A stretch of 24,411 bases of DNA from JANNWF01 sp052390415 (GCA_052390415.1 JBQTGY010000116.1:1-24411), one strand, 5' to 3'. Shown: positions 14,397 through 22,071, counted from the first letter of the stretch. A program made the numbers and translations. The notes: generated by a model not told the origin, from the letters alone.

Positions 14397-15683
14397 CTAC
14401 TGAGACGCCAGTCGGGCCCGCAGTGCTTCCAATTGCAGCACTGAACCCGAGCCCGGCGATACCCGCGCAGCCAAACTTGCCTCGGGGCTGGAGGTCGCCC
14501 ACCGCGCCGGATCGGCGGCTTGCACGTAGGCCTCTCGAAACGGCAAGCCCTGGCGAGCCAAATCCATCGCCAGATCAGTGGCATACATGGACGGGTCCAG
14601 CGCGGCACGCATTTTTTCCGGCACCCATTGGATGCGGCGTAACAAGTCGGGCAACAGATTGAGTGCGCTCAAGCCGCGTCCGAATCCGTGAAAGATGGCG
14701 CCTTTGGAAAACTGCAGGTCGCGGTGATAACCCGATGGCAAGGACAACAGTTGCTCGATTTCACAGCGAGCTGCCGCCACCGAGGCATAACTCGCGCGCA
14801 TCAATTCGATGACATCGGGATTGCGCTTGTTGGGCATGATCGAGCTGCCGGTGGTGTATTCAGCCGGCAGCGTTACAAAGCCAAATTCGGCGCTGGTGAA
14901 CAGGCTCAGATCCCAGGCAAGTCGACGCAGGTCGAGCATCGCGGAGCCCAGGGCTTCGAGCGCCGCCATCTCGAATTTGCCACGCGAGAGTTGCGCATAC
15001 GTGGCCGCGACTTGCATGCGTCCGAAACCCAACGCCTGCGTCGTGTGGTCGCGATCCAGCGGCAGATTGACGCCATAGCCGGCCGCACTTCCGAGCGGAT
15101 TGGCGTCGATCCATGCCAGCGTCTGGGAAGCTCGCTGGGCATTGTCGATGAAGGCTTCTGCCCAACCCGCCCACCACATGCCAGCCGACGACACCACCGC
15201 GCGCTGGATGTGGGTGTACCCTGGCAACGGCAGCTGTTGCTCAGTCTCTGCGCGTTGCAAGGCGACGCCTGCGCTCTCATGACACAACGCTTGCAGCTGC
15301 GCCAGCCGATCCTTCAGCCACAGGCGCGTGGCCACCAGTATCTGATCGTTGCGGCTGCGGCCGGTGTGGATCTTCTTGCCGACATCGCCGAGGCGTTCGG
15401 TCAAGCGCGCTTCGATGGCGGAGTGGCCGTCTTCGTACTGCGCGTCGAGCAGGAAGCGACCTGCTTCGAAGTCGCTGGCGAGCGCGTTGAGTTCACGACT
15501 GAGCGCGGCCAGCTCGTCGGCAACCAGAATGCCGATGTTGCGCAGACCCTCGGCATGCGCTTGGCTGGCCTGGATATCGAACAGGAAAAATTCGCGATCC
15601 AGCAACACATCGTCGCCGGCGCAAAACGCCTGGATGCGAGCGTCGATGGCAACGCCGGGCTTTTGCCAAAGTGGCTCAGTCAT
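14397..15683 (-). CDS. argH: Argininosuccinate lyase
   Basis: ArgH splits argininosuccinate into arginine and fumarate, the last step of the pathway, as a cytoplasmic tetramer. The 428-residue protein has all three conserved regions of the fumarase/aspartase superfamily: TGRSRNDQ (107-114), the helix with GYTHIQRA (155-162), and the signature loop GSSIMPNKRNPD (279-290), where Ser281 is the expected catalytic base. It is somewhat shorter than the usual 450-460 residues, as in Xanthomonas-type ArgH. ATG 15683 lies 24 bases after the argC stop, so the two genes are surely co-transcribed. No strong Shine-Dalgarno is visible. Confidence 0.97.
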   Translation of the reverse strand: MTEPLWQKPGVAIDARIQAFCAGDDVLLDREFFLFDIQASQAHAEGLRNIGILVADELAALSRELNALASDFEAGRFLLDAQYEDGHSAIEARLTERLGDVGKKIHTGRSRNDQILVATRLWLKDRLAQLQALCHESAGVALQRAETEQQLPLPGYTHIQRAVVSSAGMWWAGWAEAFIDNAQRASQTLAWIDANPLGSAAGYGVNLPLDRDHTTQALGFGRMQVAATYAQLSRGKFEMAALEALGSAMLDLRRLAWDLSLFTSAEFGFVTLPAEYTTGSSIMPNKRNPDVIELMRASYASVAAARCEIEQLLSLPSGYHRDLQFSKGAIFHGFGRGLSALNLLPDLLRRIQWVPEKMRAALDPSMYATDLAMDLARQGLPFREAYVQAADPARWATSSPEASLAARVSPGSGSVLQLEALRARLASQ

Positions 15684-15707
15684 TGCAGGTTACCCACTTC
15701 AAGTCAC

Positions 15708-16661
15708 TCATGACGACAGTCCGGCGGTCTCGTTGAAACCGAATGCCAGATTCAGATTCTGCAAGGCTTGGGTCGCCGCGCCTTTGAGCAGGTTGTCTTC
15801 GGTGGCGACGACCACAAGCCGGTCGCCACGCCCCGCAAAACCGCCGATTTCAACGTGATGCTGGCCGGCGATTTGGCTGACCCAGGGCGGCTCCTCGACC
15901 AGTCGCACCAGCGGCTCATCTCGATAGAAGTCACGGTAAATGGCGCGATATTCGATCAGCGGCAACGAACGCCGCAGATGCATGTTGGCGGTGATCGTCA
16001 AACCGCGAAAGTGCGGCGCCACGTGCGGCATGAACTCGATGGGAAGGCTGAGCTGTCGACTCACCTCCCGCTCGTGCAGATGGTCGATCAAGCTGTAGGG
16101 CATCAGGTTGTTGCTCAGCTTCACCGGGTCGTTCTTGTCTGACGGCGCGGTCCCTGCGCCGGACCAGCCAGATACGCCGAAGCACTGCGCCGGCCCCTCA
16201 ATCAGGTCGCGCATGGGTGCCAGAGCCAACTGCATGGCGGTGGCGTAGCAGCCAGGATTGCTGATTCGGCGCTGGCCCGAGTAGCGCTTGCGGGTCAGCT
16301 CGGGCAGTCCGTAATACCAGCGCTCATCGAACCGATAGTCGGCCGAGAGATCGATCAGCAGCATGGACGGCGCGTGCGCATTCACCGCGGCAACGAACGA
16401 CTCGGCCCTGCCGTTCGGCAGCGCCAGCACCAGCGCATCCACGCCCGAGGTCGCCGCTCGCGCGGGGTCGAAGTTCACATAGCTGAGATCGCCGACATAG
16501 CCATGCTCAAACTCATAGGCGTCGAGCCGCTCGCCTTCACGCTCACGAGAGGAGACGAACGCCAACCGAAAGTCTGGATGAGCATTGAGCAAACGAATCA
16601 GCTCGGCACCGACATAGCCGCGCGCGCCAATCAGGCCGATGGAGATGGCTTCCCCGGTCAT
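15708..16661 (-). CDS. argC: N-acetyl-gamma-glutamyl-phosphate reductase
   Basis: ArgC reduces N-acetylglutamyl phosphate to the semialdehyde with NADPH, the third step of arginine synthesis. The 317-residue protein has the nucleotide-binding start IGLIGARGYVGAELIRLL (8-25), a middle segment LALPNGRAESFV, and the active-site ISNPGCYATA (133-142) with catalytic Cys138. GVSGWSGAGTAPS and HVAPHFRGLTIT (about 217-228) are typical of the catalytic domain; His217 is the probable second catalytic residue. ATG 16661 is preceded by GAGA about seven bases upstream. The 169-base gap in front, unusual inside the operon, is filled by a dispersed palindrome (16731-16804). Confidence 0.97.
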   Translation of the reverse strand: MTGEAISIGLIGARGYVGAELIRLLNAHPDFRLAFVSSREREGERLDAYEFEHGYVGDLSYVNFDPARAATSGVDALVLALPNGRAESFVAAVNAHAPSMLLIDLSADYRFDERWYYGLPELTRKRYSGQRRISNPGCYATAMQLALAPMRDLIEGPAQCFGVSGWSGAGTAPSDKNDPVKLSNNLMPYSLIDHLHEREVSRQLSLPIEFMPHVAPHFRGLTITANMHLRRSLPLIEYRAIYRDFYRDEPLVRLVEEPPWVSQIAGQHHVEIGGFAGRGDRLVVVATEDNLLKGAATQALQNLNLAFGFNETAGLSS

Positions 16662-16730
16662 GCAGATCTCACGATGGTTGAAATATCCACACCTACGTTG
16701 GTGTTCGGGACGCGATGCCGGGTGCCGAAA

Positions 16731-16804
16731 TGGAGGGCGCCGCTCCTGCGGCGCTGCCGTTTGGCCAACCGCACGAGCAGCCGCGCAGGAGCGCGGCCCT
16801 CCAA
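16731..16804. repeat. Paired GC-rich palindrome (TGGAGGGC type) in the argAB-argC gap
   Basis: Two inverted units, each headed by TGGAGGGC at its outer end (16731 on the plus strand, 16804 on the minus strand), contain internal hairpins GCGCCGCTCCTGCGGCGC and CCGCGCTCCTGCGCGG. The central spacer is about 20 bases. This is a second REP-like family, distinct from the GTAG type because the heads point outward. I recall similar TGGAGGGCCGCGCTCCTGCG units from Lysobacterales genomes. Confidence 0.75.
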
Positions 16805-16830
16805 AATCGCGCTGGATGGTTTGCCGCCGC

Positions 16831-18138
16831 TCATTTCTTCAGCGTCGCCGGCCGCGTGCGGCAGTGTTCGATGGCGGTACGAACTTCATCGAAGCTGTCC
16901 AGGCCATACCAATACACGTTCCATTTGTCGCCTTTCATGCAGCCATCGGATTCAGCGAAGTAGAAGTCATTGATGGCATTGCCCGGTCGAGCACGCCAGA
17001 ACAGGCGCGGCGTCTCCGAGCGCATCGCCAGCCAAGCCGCCCGCCCAAGCCCTTCGCCCTGCGCATCATCGCTGACGGCGAACTTGTCGAGGTGGGGGAC
17101 GCCATTCTCCAAGGTCAGAATCAGCGCCGCGCGGTAGTGTTCGCTGACGTAGACCCGCCATGGTTTGATGCGCTCGAAGTAGTCCAATGTCAACTTGCGT
17201 CCAAAACCAGACTCGATCAGCGATTTCAATCGCACGAGATCGATCTTCCTCCAAGAGGTGACTCGCCGCACACCCTCGCCACGCCGAACCAGGGTGCCTG
17301 AACCGCGATGCGTAAACAGCTCCTTGGCCAACTCGTCCGGGCGGGTAATCGACACCGACGACGACGGCGGCAACTGCATCAGCAAAGCGTGAATCTGCTC
17401 GATCTTCACCTTCATGCCGGAATGTAGCCACGGCTGCTGGATCAAGTCGGCGTACTCGGTGCTCAGGTTGATCGAGTCGATCACCTTGCCCTCACCGTCC
17501 AGCAAACCGCCGGTGCCAGTCAGAAAAATGATCTTGTACGGTTGCAAGGTCTTGACCAGCTCGTTGGCCGCCCAGTCGGCGTTGACGTTGAGAATCTGGC
17601 CTTTCGTGGTCTCGGCCAATGCAGTAATGACCGGGATGGAACCCACCTTGATCGCCGCATCGATGGCGGCGGTGTGCACTGCCACGACCTTGCCGACCAG
17701 ACCGTAGGTGCGCTTGCCCAGATAGTCCGCCTCGAACACACCGGCGGTGATCGACGTCGCGCGCACTCCCTGCGCCTGCAGGGCTTCGACCAACAACAGG
17801 TTTTCGCGTTGCGAGACACGCCGCACCACGGCAAGTCCTTCGGGCGAGGTGTAGCGCAGACCATTCACCGTGCGCTTCTCGATGCCGGCGGCTTGCATGT
17901 CGACATCCAGCTGCGGTCCCGCGCCGTGCACGACGATGGGTGTCAGCCCCACCTGTTGCAGGAACGCCAGCGAGGAAACCAGTGCCTCAAGGTCATCGCG
18001 CAGAATCGCGCCTCCGACCTTGACCACGGCAAAGCGTGCCGCGTCAATCTGCGAAAAACGCTTGAGATACTGCTGAATCTCCTTGGCGCTGGCCATGTTG
18101 GAGAGCAGGCGAACGATGGTGGGACGCAGGTCGTTCAT
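16831..18138 (-). CDS. argB: Bifunctional N-acetylglutamate kinase/synthase (NAGK-NAGS fusion)
   Basis: This 435-residue fusion makes N-acetylglutamate and phosphorylates it, the first two steps of arginine synthesis. Residues 15-290 are the amino-acid kinase domain: FAVVKVGGAILRDDL, PIVVHGAGPQLDVDM, LNVNADWAANELV and KIIFLTGTGGLLDGEG. Residues 300-430 are a GNAT acetyltransferase domain of the short Xanthomonas/vertebrate type: RVYVSEHYRAALIL, LDKFAVSDDAQGEGLGRAAW (acetyl-CoA loop) and FYFAESDGCMKGDKWNVYWYGL. The close match to Xanthomonas NAGS-K, recalled from memory, is strong. ATG 18138 is annotated, but the Xanthomonas protein would align from Met15 (18096), so the first 14 residues are uncertain. 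Arginine feedback on the synthase part is known for the family. It follows the deacylase after a 231-base gap holding a repeat. Confidence 0.95.
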   Translation of the reverse strand: MNDLRPTIVRLLSNMASAKEIQQYLKRFSQIDAARFAVVKVGGAILRDDLEALVSSLAFLQQVGLTPIVVHGAGPQLDVDMQAAGIEKRTVNGLRYTSPEGLAVVRRVSQRENLLLVEALQAQGVRATSITAGVFEADYLGKRTYGLVGKVVAVHTAAIDAAIKVGSIPVITALAETTKGQILNVNADWAANELVKTLQPYKIIFLTGTGGLLDGEGKVIDSINLSTEYADLIQQPWLHSGMKVKIEQIHALLMQLPPSSSVSITRPDELAKELFTHRGSGTLVRRGEGVRRVTSWRKIDLVRLKSLIESGFGRKLTLDYFERIKPWRVYVSEHYRAALILTLENGVPHLDKFAVSDDAQGEGLGRAAWLAMRSETPRLFWRARPGNAINDFYFAESDGCMKGDKWNVYWYGLDSFDEVRTAIEHCRTRPATLKK

Positions 18139-18203
18139 GTTTAGCGACGGTCTACTTTTGGCTCGTGGTGGGTGAACCCATCGTTGTGGGCAAAAGCAAC
18201 GTC

Positions 18204-18339
18204 TTCAACGCGGAGGCGCAGAGGACGCAGAGGATCGCAGCCAGGCAGTGCAGACATCGGAGAGAAGCGGCGCTCACATCGCGCTGAACTCGCTGTGCTT
18301 CCCTGTGAATCTCTGCGCCTTCTGCGCCTCCGCATTGAA
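18204..18339. repeat. Dispersed palindromic repeat (CGCAGAGG type), copy 2
   Basis: The left arm (18204-18233, beginning TTCAACGCGGAGGCGCAGAG) and the right arm (18311-18339) are near-perfect inverted copies around a unique 77-base middle. The arm sequence is the same as at 1390-1471. It fills most of the 231-base gap between the deacylase and the NAGS-K fusion. It contains no convincing ORF. Confidence 0.8.
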
Positions 18340-18369
18340 GCTGTTGAAGTGGGCTTCAAACATCTGATG

Positions 18370-19464
18370 TCACTTACCCAGGATGCGGGCGACGCTGTCG
18401 GCATAACTGGACAGCTGCTCCAGCGCCACCCATTCGTCGGCGCTGTGTGCTTGCGCGATTTCACCCGGGCCGAACACGATGGCGTTCATGCCGGCCGCTG
18501 AAAACAGCGAGGCTTCGGTCCAGAAATCGACCGCGTTTCCGATCGGCAGCCCCAGCGATTCGGCCAGATCGCGCGCAGCGAGGCGCTTGTTTTCGGCGTC
18601 CTCATTGTCACCCGCAGGCAATGACGGACCGCGAAACGTCTCGCCGTAATATTCGAGCATGTTGGCATCGGCACAGGTGCGAAACACGCCGTGCAGCGCC
18701 TCGACCGACTGCGAGGGCAAGGGTCTGAAACCAAAACGTAATTCGCAGGCTGGCGCAATCATGTTGGCCTTGATGCCACCTTCGATGCGGCCGATGTTGA
18801 AGCGCAAACCGGTCAACCCGCCGAAGCGTTCTTGCGCGAAGCCGGCGACCCGATGCACGGCCTTCGTACCCCAGCGAATTGCCTCGTGGACCGCGCTGTC
18901 GGCAATCGCATCGTCTGCCGATGCATGCCCGGCTTGCCCCTTCAACCGCATCACCACCGAGCAGATGCCGCGGTGCGCCAGCACCGCTTCAGCGTGGGTG
19001 GGCTCGGCGACGATGGCAGATTCAAAACCATGGTCCTGGGCCAGGAACGCGGCAATGCAGCGGGCATCGTTGGCTTCTTCGTCCGTCGTGAACAGGAATG
19101 CGGCGTCGCCGTGGGTGCGTGCGGCGGCGGCCAGCAGACATGCCGCTGCGCCCTTGATGTCGCAGGCACCCAAGCCGATGGCATGGCCATTTTCGATACG
19201 CAGCCGATGCGGGTCGGCGCTCCAGTGCGGCGAATCCGGCACCGTGTCCATGTGCACGTTGAACACCTGCTTGGGCATACCGCGCACGGCCAACAACGAC
19301 ACCGCGCCCGCGCCGTGGTCGGTCAGTTCAAATCGGAAGTCGGGAAGCTGCGCTCGCAGATAATCAAACATGCCGCCGGTGCCAATCGCCCGCGGCGGGT
19401 TGCGAGTGTCAAACCCGACCAGATGATCGAGATGTTGGAGTGCAGCGCTGAGTAGTTCGCTCAT
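18370..19464 (-). CDS. argE: N-acetylcitrulline deacetylase (M20 family; ArgE-like)
   Basis: This 364-residue M20 metallo-amidohydrolase most likely removes the acetyl group from N-acetylcitrulline, because it sits beside acetylornithine carbamoyltransferase. Metal ligands of the dinuclear zinc centre are all present: His71 and Asp73 (VHMDTVPDSP), Asp102 (GACDIKG), Glu129/Glu130 (TTDEEAND), Glu154 (VAEPTHAE) and His340 (EIAQAHSADEW). Plain acetylornithine deacetylase cannot be ruled out from sequence alone. ATG 19464 overlaps the argG stop by four bases (ATGA), so translation is coupled; the same frame runs 51 bases further upstream inside argG and is not used. Confidence 0.93.
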   Translation of the reverse strand: MSELLSAALQHLDHLVGFDTRNPPRAIGTGGMFDYLRAQLPDFRFELTDHGAGAVSLLAVRGMPKQVFNVHMDTVPDSPHWSADPHRLRIENGHAIGLGACDIKGAAACLLAAAARTHGDAAFLFTTDEEANDARCIAAFLAQDHGFESAIVAEPTHAEAVLAHRGICSVVMRLKGQAGHASADDAIADSAVHEAIRWGTKAVHRVAGFAQERFGGLTGLRFNIGRIEGGIKANMIAPACELRFGFRPLPSQSVEALHGVFRTCADANMLEYYGETFRGPSLPAGDNEDAENKRLAARDLAESLGLPIGNAVDFWTEASLFSAAGMNAIVFGPGEIAQAHSADEWVALEQLSSYADSVARILGK

Positions 19465-20753
19465 GGCTGGTTGTTTCCGGAAGGCGCATCTGGTCCAAGA
19501 TTGACCTGCGCCCACAACGTTGAGCTCATCCCGTACAGCTTGATGAAACCCTCCGCTTCCGCCACGCCCCAGTCGGCCGACTGCGCGTAGGTCGCGCCCT
19601 TGGCGTTGAGTAAGTGCGGCGAAGTGAGCGCCACGGCATCAACGCGTCCGCCTTGAGTCTCCAGCACCACTTCGCCATTCACGCAGCGCTGGGACGAGGC
19701 CAGGAAGGCTTCCAGATCGGCTTTCAATGGGTCGTGGAAAAAGCCCTCATAGACCAGCTCAACCCACTTGCGCGCAATGTCCGGCTTGTAGCGATTCTGC
19801 TGCTTGCTCAGCACCGCCTCCTCCAGCGCGCGGTGCGCCGCAAGCAACGCGATCAGTCCGGGTGCTTCATAAACGATCCGGCCTTTGAGCCCAATGGTAG
19901 TGTCGCCGGTATACACGCCACGACCGACTCCGTAGGCCGCAAACAGTCGATTGAGACGCGCCAACAGCTCAGCACCGGGCAAGCGCTCACCGTCCAGCGC
20001 CACCGCTTCGCCGCATTCGAAGCTCACCCTGACCCGCAGCCGTGCCGAAGGCCAATCAGCACGCGCTGCGCACCAGCCACGCGCGCCCTCGCCCGGCGCT
20101 TCCCATCGATCCACTTCGCCACCCGACAGGGTCAGCCCCAGCAGGTTCTCGTTGATGGTGTAGGCCTGCTGTTTGGCGCGGACGCCGAATCCGCGCTGCT
20201 CCAAGTACGCCTGCTCGTAGGCGCGCACATGGGTATGTTCCTTCTGGATCTCGCGAATCGGCGCCACGATTTGATATTCGCCCTGCGCCTTCACCGCCAA
20301 GTCAAAACGCACCTGATCATTGCCCATGCCGGTGCAGCCGTGCGCAATCGCGCGAGTGCCGAGTTCGGCACAGCGTGTGAGCGCAGCATCAACGATCAGA
20401 TAACGATCCGACACCAGCAACGGATATTGGCCCTGATAACCCTCGCCTGCCCACACGAATGGCTTGACGAAGCCCTCCCAGATCGCTGGCCCACCATCCA
20501 CCGTGACATGGCTGGCGACGCCAAGCTCAGCTGCCCGCGCCTCGATGAACGCTCGTTCCTCGGCATCGACGCCACCGGTATCCGCAAACACGGTGTGCAC
20601 TTCCCAGCCGCGTTCCTTGAGATAAGGCACGCAGAAGCTGGTGTCGAGACCGCCGGAGAAGGCGAGGACGATAGTTTTGGCGGGACTGGGGACTGCGTAC
20701 TCGGGACTCGGGACCAGGGGCTCGGGACTCGGAGAAGCGGCGTGCGGCGACAT
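19461..20753 (-). CDS. argG: Argininosuccinate synthase with repeat-encoded N-terminal extension
   Basis: ArgG joins citrulline and aspartate with ATP to form argininosuccinate. The 430-residue protein has the pyrophosphatase loop AFSGGLDTS (31-39), TVFADTGGVDAEER, HGCTGMGNDQVRFDLA and the late IGLKGRIVYEAPG. Xanthomonas-type ArgG usually begins just before KTIVLAFSGG. Here about 24 extra residues (SPSPEPLVPSPEYAVPSPA) are encoded by CGGGACT-type heptamer repeats at 20681-20732. I choose ATG 20753, with GGAAGA about nine bases upstream; the TTG at 20777 is a weaker candidate. The frame starts 52 bases after the argF' stop, within the possible hairpin described at 20681-20876. The product is likely active, since the extension precedes the core. 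Confidence 0.96.
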   Translation of the reverse strand: MSPHAASPSPEPLVPSPEYAVPSPAKTIVLAFSGGLDTSFCVPYLKERGWEVHTVFADTGGVDAEERAFIEARAAELGVASHVTVDGGPAIWEGFVKPFVWAGEGYQGQYPLLVSDRYLIVDAALTRCAELGTRAIAHGCTGMGNDQVRFDLAVKAQGEYQIVAPIREIQKEHTHVRAYEQAYLEQRGFGVRAKQQAYTINENLLGLTLSGGEVDRWEAPGEGARGWCAARADWPSARLRVRVSFECGEAVALDGERLPGAELLARLNRLFAAYGVGRGVYTGDTTIGLKGRIVYEAPGLIALLAAHRALEEAVLSKQQNRYKPDIARKWVELVYEGFFHDPLKADLEAFLASSQRCVNGEVVLETQGGRVDAVALTSPHLLNAKGATYAQSADWGVAEAEGFIKLYGMSSTLWAQVNLGPDAPSGNNQP

Positions 20754-20876
20754 GTGTTCGTCTTCCAATGAATACAATGGTTTTGGGTGGGCGCTGGGCG
20801 GACTCTCAGCTCGAAATGGACCGAGTCCCGAGTCCCGAATCCCGAGTCCCGATCGGACCGAGTTCCGAGTCCCGTA
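20681..20876. repeat. Inverted arrays of a CGGGACT heptamer straddling the argF'/argG junction
   Basis: Array 1 (20681-20732, plus strand GGGACTCGGGA...) lies within the first 25 codons of argG. Array 2 (20821-20876, plus strand GAGTCCCGAGTCCCG...) lies within the last 20 codons of argF'. They run in opposite directions, separated by 88 bases that hold the argF' stop and the argG ribosome-binding site and start. The units are imperfect (CGGGACT, CGGGATT, CGGAACT). In array 2 the 7-base unit gives peptide period RDSGLGT; in array 1 the reverse gives PSPE-type repeats. Confidence 0.85.
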
Positions 20877-21867
20877 CTAGACGAACCATTACCGCCTTCT
20901 GCACATGCAACCGATTCTCCGCTTCGTCGATCGCGATGCAGGCGGGCGAATCCATCACCCCGTCGGTGGCTTTGATGTTGCGGCGCAGCGGCAAGCAGTG
21001 GCTGAACACGCCGTTGTTGGTAAGCGCCATCTTGGCTTCGTCGACGATGAAGTGACGATGTGCTTCGCGGATGGGCTTTTCTTGGTCCCAGCGACCGAAG
21101 TACGGCAGTGCGCCCCAGCTCTTCGCGTACACCACATCCGCATCACGGTAAGCACTATTGATGTCGTGACTGATCGTGAGTGAGCCGCCACTTTCGGCGA
21201 CATTCTGTGCGGCCCAACCCATGTAGCGCTCGTCGAGCACGTAATCGGGCGTCGGACACAAAAGAGTCACATCCATTCCCAATCGCGTGGCGATGGTGAG
21301 CGCCGAGTTGGCAACCGCAGTGTTGAGCGCCTTGGGGTGATAGGTCCAGGTCAACACGTACTTTCGCCCGCGCAGATCGTTGCCGAAACGTTCGCGCAGG
21401 GCGAGTGCATGGGCCAATTCCTGACACGGATGGGTGATGGTTTCGAGATTGATCACCGGCACAGTCGCGTAGCGCGCAAAGCTGCGCAGCACCTGGTCCT
21501 CGCGATCTACCGCCCAATTGACGAACTTCGGGAAGGCGCGCACCGCGATCAGGTCGACATAGCGGCTCAGCACCTGGGCGACTTCCTTGATGTGCTCCTC
21601 GGTGTCGCCGTCCATGCGTGTGCCCAGCTCGAATTCGATGGGCCAGGCATCCTTGCCCGGCGCCAACACAATGGCGTGGCCGCCCAACTGGAACGCACCC
21701 AACTCAAACGAGGTGCGGGTGCGCAACGAAGGATTGAAAAACATCAAGGCGATGCTCCTGCCGCGCAGGTGATCGCCAAGCTTGTCGCGCTTGAAGATCG
21801 CCGCTTGTTCCAACAAGGCGTCCAACTCGGCGCGGCTGCAATCCTGGGTGTTGAGAAAGTGCTGCAT
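20806..21867 (-). CDS. argF': N-acetylornithine carbamoyltransferase with repeat-encoded C-terminal tail
   Basis: This 353-residue enzyme carbamoylates N-acetylornithine to N-acetylcitrulline, the step that defines the Xanthomonas-type pathway. It has the carbamoyl-phosphate loop SLRTRTS (47-53), MDGDTEEH (85-92) with the Glu known to select the acetylated substrate, THPCQE (145-150), HCLPLRRN (290-297) and Lys299 in the segment where a carboxylated Lys was reported for Xanthomonas. The match to the Xanthomonas enzyme runs over nearly the whole length and is much better than to ordinary ornithine transcarbamoylase. Its last about 20 residues (from RDSELGPIGTRDSGLGTRS) are not family sequence; they come from heptamer repeats. 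ATG 21867 starts the family region; it has no good Shine-Dalgarno. Confidence 0.96.
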   Translation of the reverse strand: MQHFLNTQDCSRAELDALLEQAAIFKRDKLGDHLRGRSIALMFFNPSLRTRTSFELGAFQLGGHAIVLAPGKDAWPIEFELGTRMDGDTEEHIKEVAQVLSRYVDLIAVRAFPKFVNWAVDREDQVLRSFARYATVPVINLETITHPCQELAHALALRERFGNDLRGRKYVLTWTYHPKALNTAVANSALTIATRLGMDVTLLCPTPDYVLDERYMGWAAQNVAESGGSLTISHDINSAYRDADVVYAKSWGALPYFGRWDQEKPIREAHRHFIVDEAKMALTNNGVFSHCLPLRRNIKATDGVMDSPACIAIDEAENRLHVQKAVMVRLVRDSELGPIGTRDSGLGTRSISS

Positions 21868-21910
21868 GGGGCGTGCTCGCTGGTCGTATGTTCGGTTTCG
21901 AAGGTCCCAG

Positions 21911-21992
21911 AAACGCAAAAGCCCAGCGCGTGGCTGGGCCTGTCATCAAGGTATTGGGCGTTCCTGCTAGCCAACCTCGGTGACAGGTTGGC
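21911..21992 (-). promoter_or_regulatory. Candidate arginine attenuator in the leader of the arg operon
   Basis: In minus-strand order there are two hairpins. Hairpin 1 is GCCAACCT (21992-21985) paired with AGGTTGGC (21977-21970), 8 bp. Hairpin 2 is GCCCAGC (21939-21933) paired with GCTGGGC (21927-21921), 7 bp, followed at once by TTTTGCGTTT, which looks like an intrinsic terminator. A possible antiterminator pairs GGTTGG of hairpin 1 with CCAGCC of hairpin 2 (6 bp, one G-U). Two Arg codons precede hairpin 1, and the leader stop TAG (21969-21967) directly follows its 3' arm. The terminator could instead simply end the upstream gene's transcript. Confidence 0.45.
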
Positions 21993-22071
21993 CTCGGCGC
22001 GCCCGCGATGTCATCCCGGCCGCCATGCGCGCGGCGGTCAGCACATCAGCAGAAATGTGGGAGCAGTTCAT
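21967..22071 (-). CDS. Possible leader peptide of the arg operon (34 residues)
   Basis: A short ORF of 34 codons ends in MTSRARRGQPVTEVG, with consecutive Arg codons CGC CGA (21999-21994) and Arg also at positions 15 and 23. It is set in the leader between the glycine-zipper gene and argF'. I list ATG 22071 (MNCSHIS...); internal ATG codons at 22026 and 22014 could start shorter peptides. None has a good Shine-Dalgarno, and the frame is open further upstream, so translation is unproven. The Arg-rich end next to hairpins makes a regulatory leader the best reading. The function would be to sense charged tRNA-Arg. Confidence 0.35.
   Translation of the reverse strand: MNCSHISADVLTAARMAAGMTSRARRGQPVTEVG

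Noticed and set aside
14688..15713. Open frame of 341 codons on the plus strand opposite argH
   Set aside because: It is a shadow of the ArgH frame with no ribosome-binding site or family match.
19614..20771. Open frame of 385 codons on the plus strand across argG
   Set aside because: It is antisense to argG and partly to the heptamer repeat; the product has no family features and the coding signal is fully explained by ArgG.
20681..20876. CRISPR-like array suggested by the short repeats
   Set aside because: Units are 7-base tandem repeats without unique spacers and in inverted arrays, and no cas genes occur; not a CRISPR.
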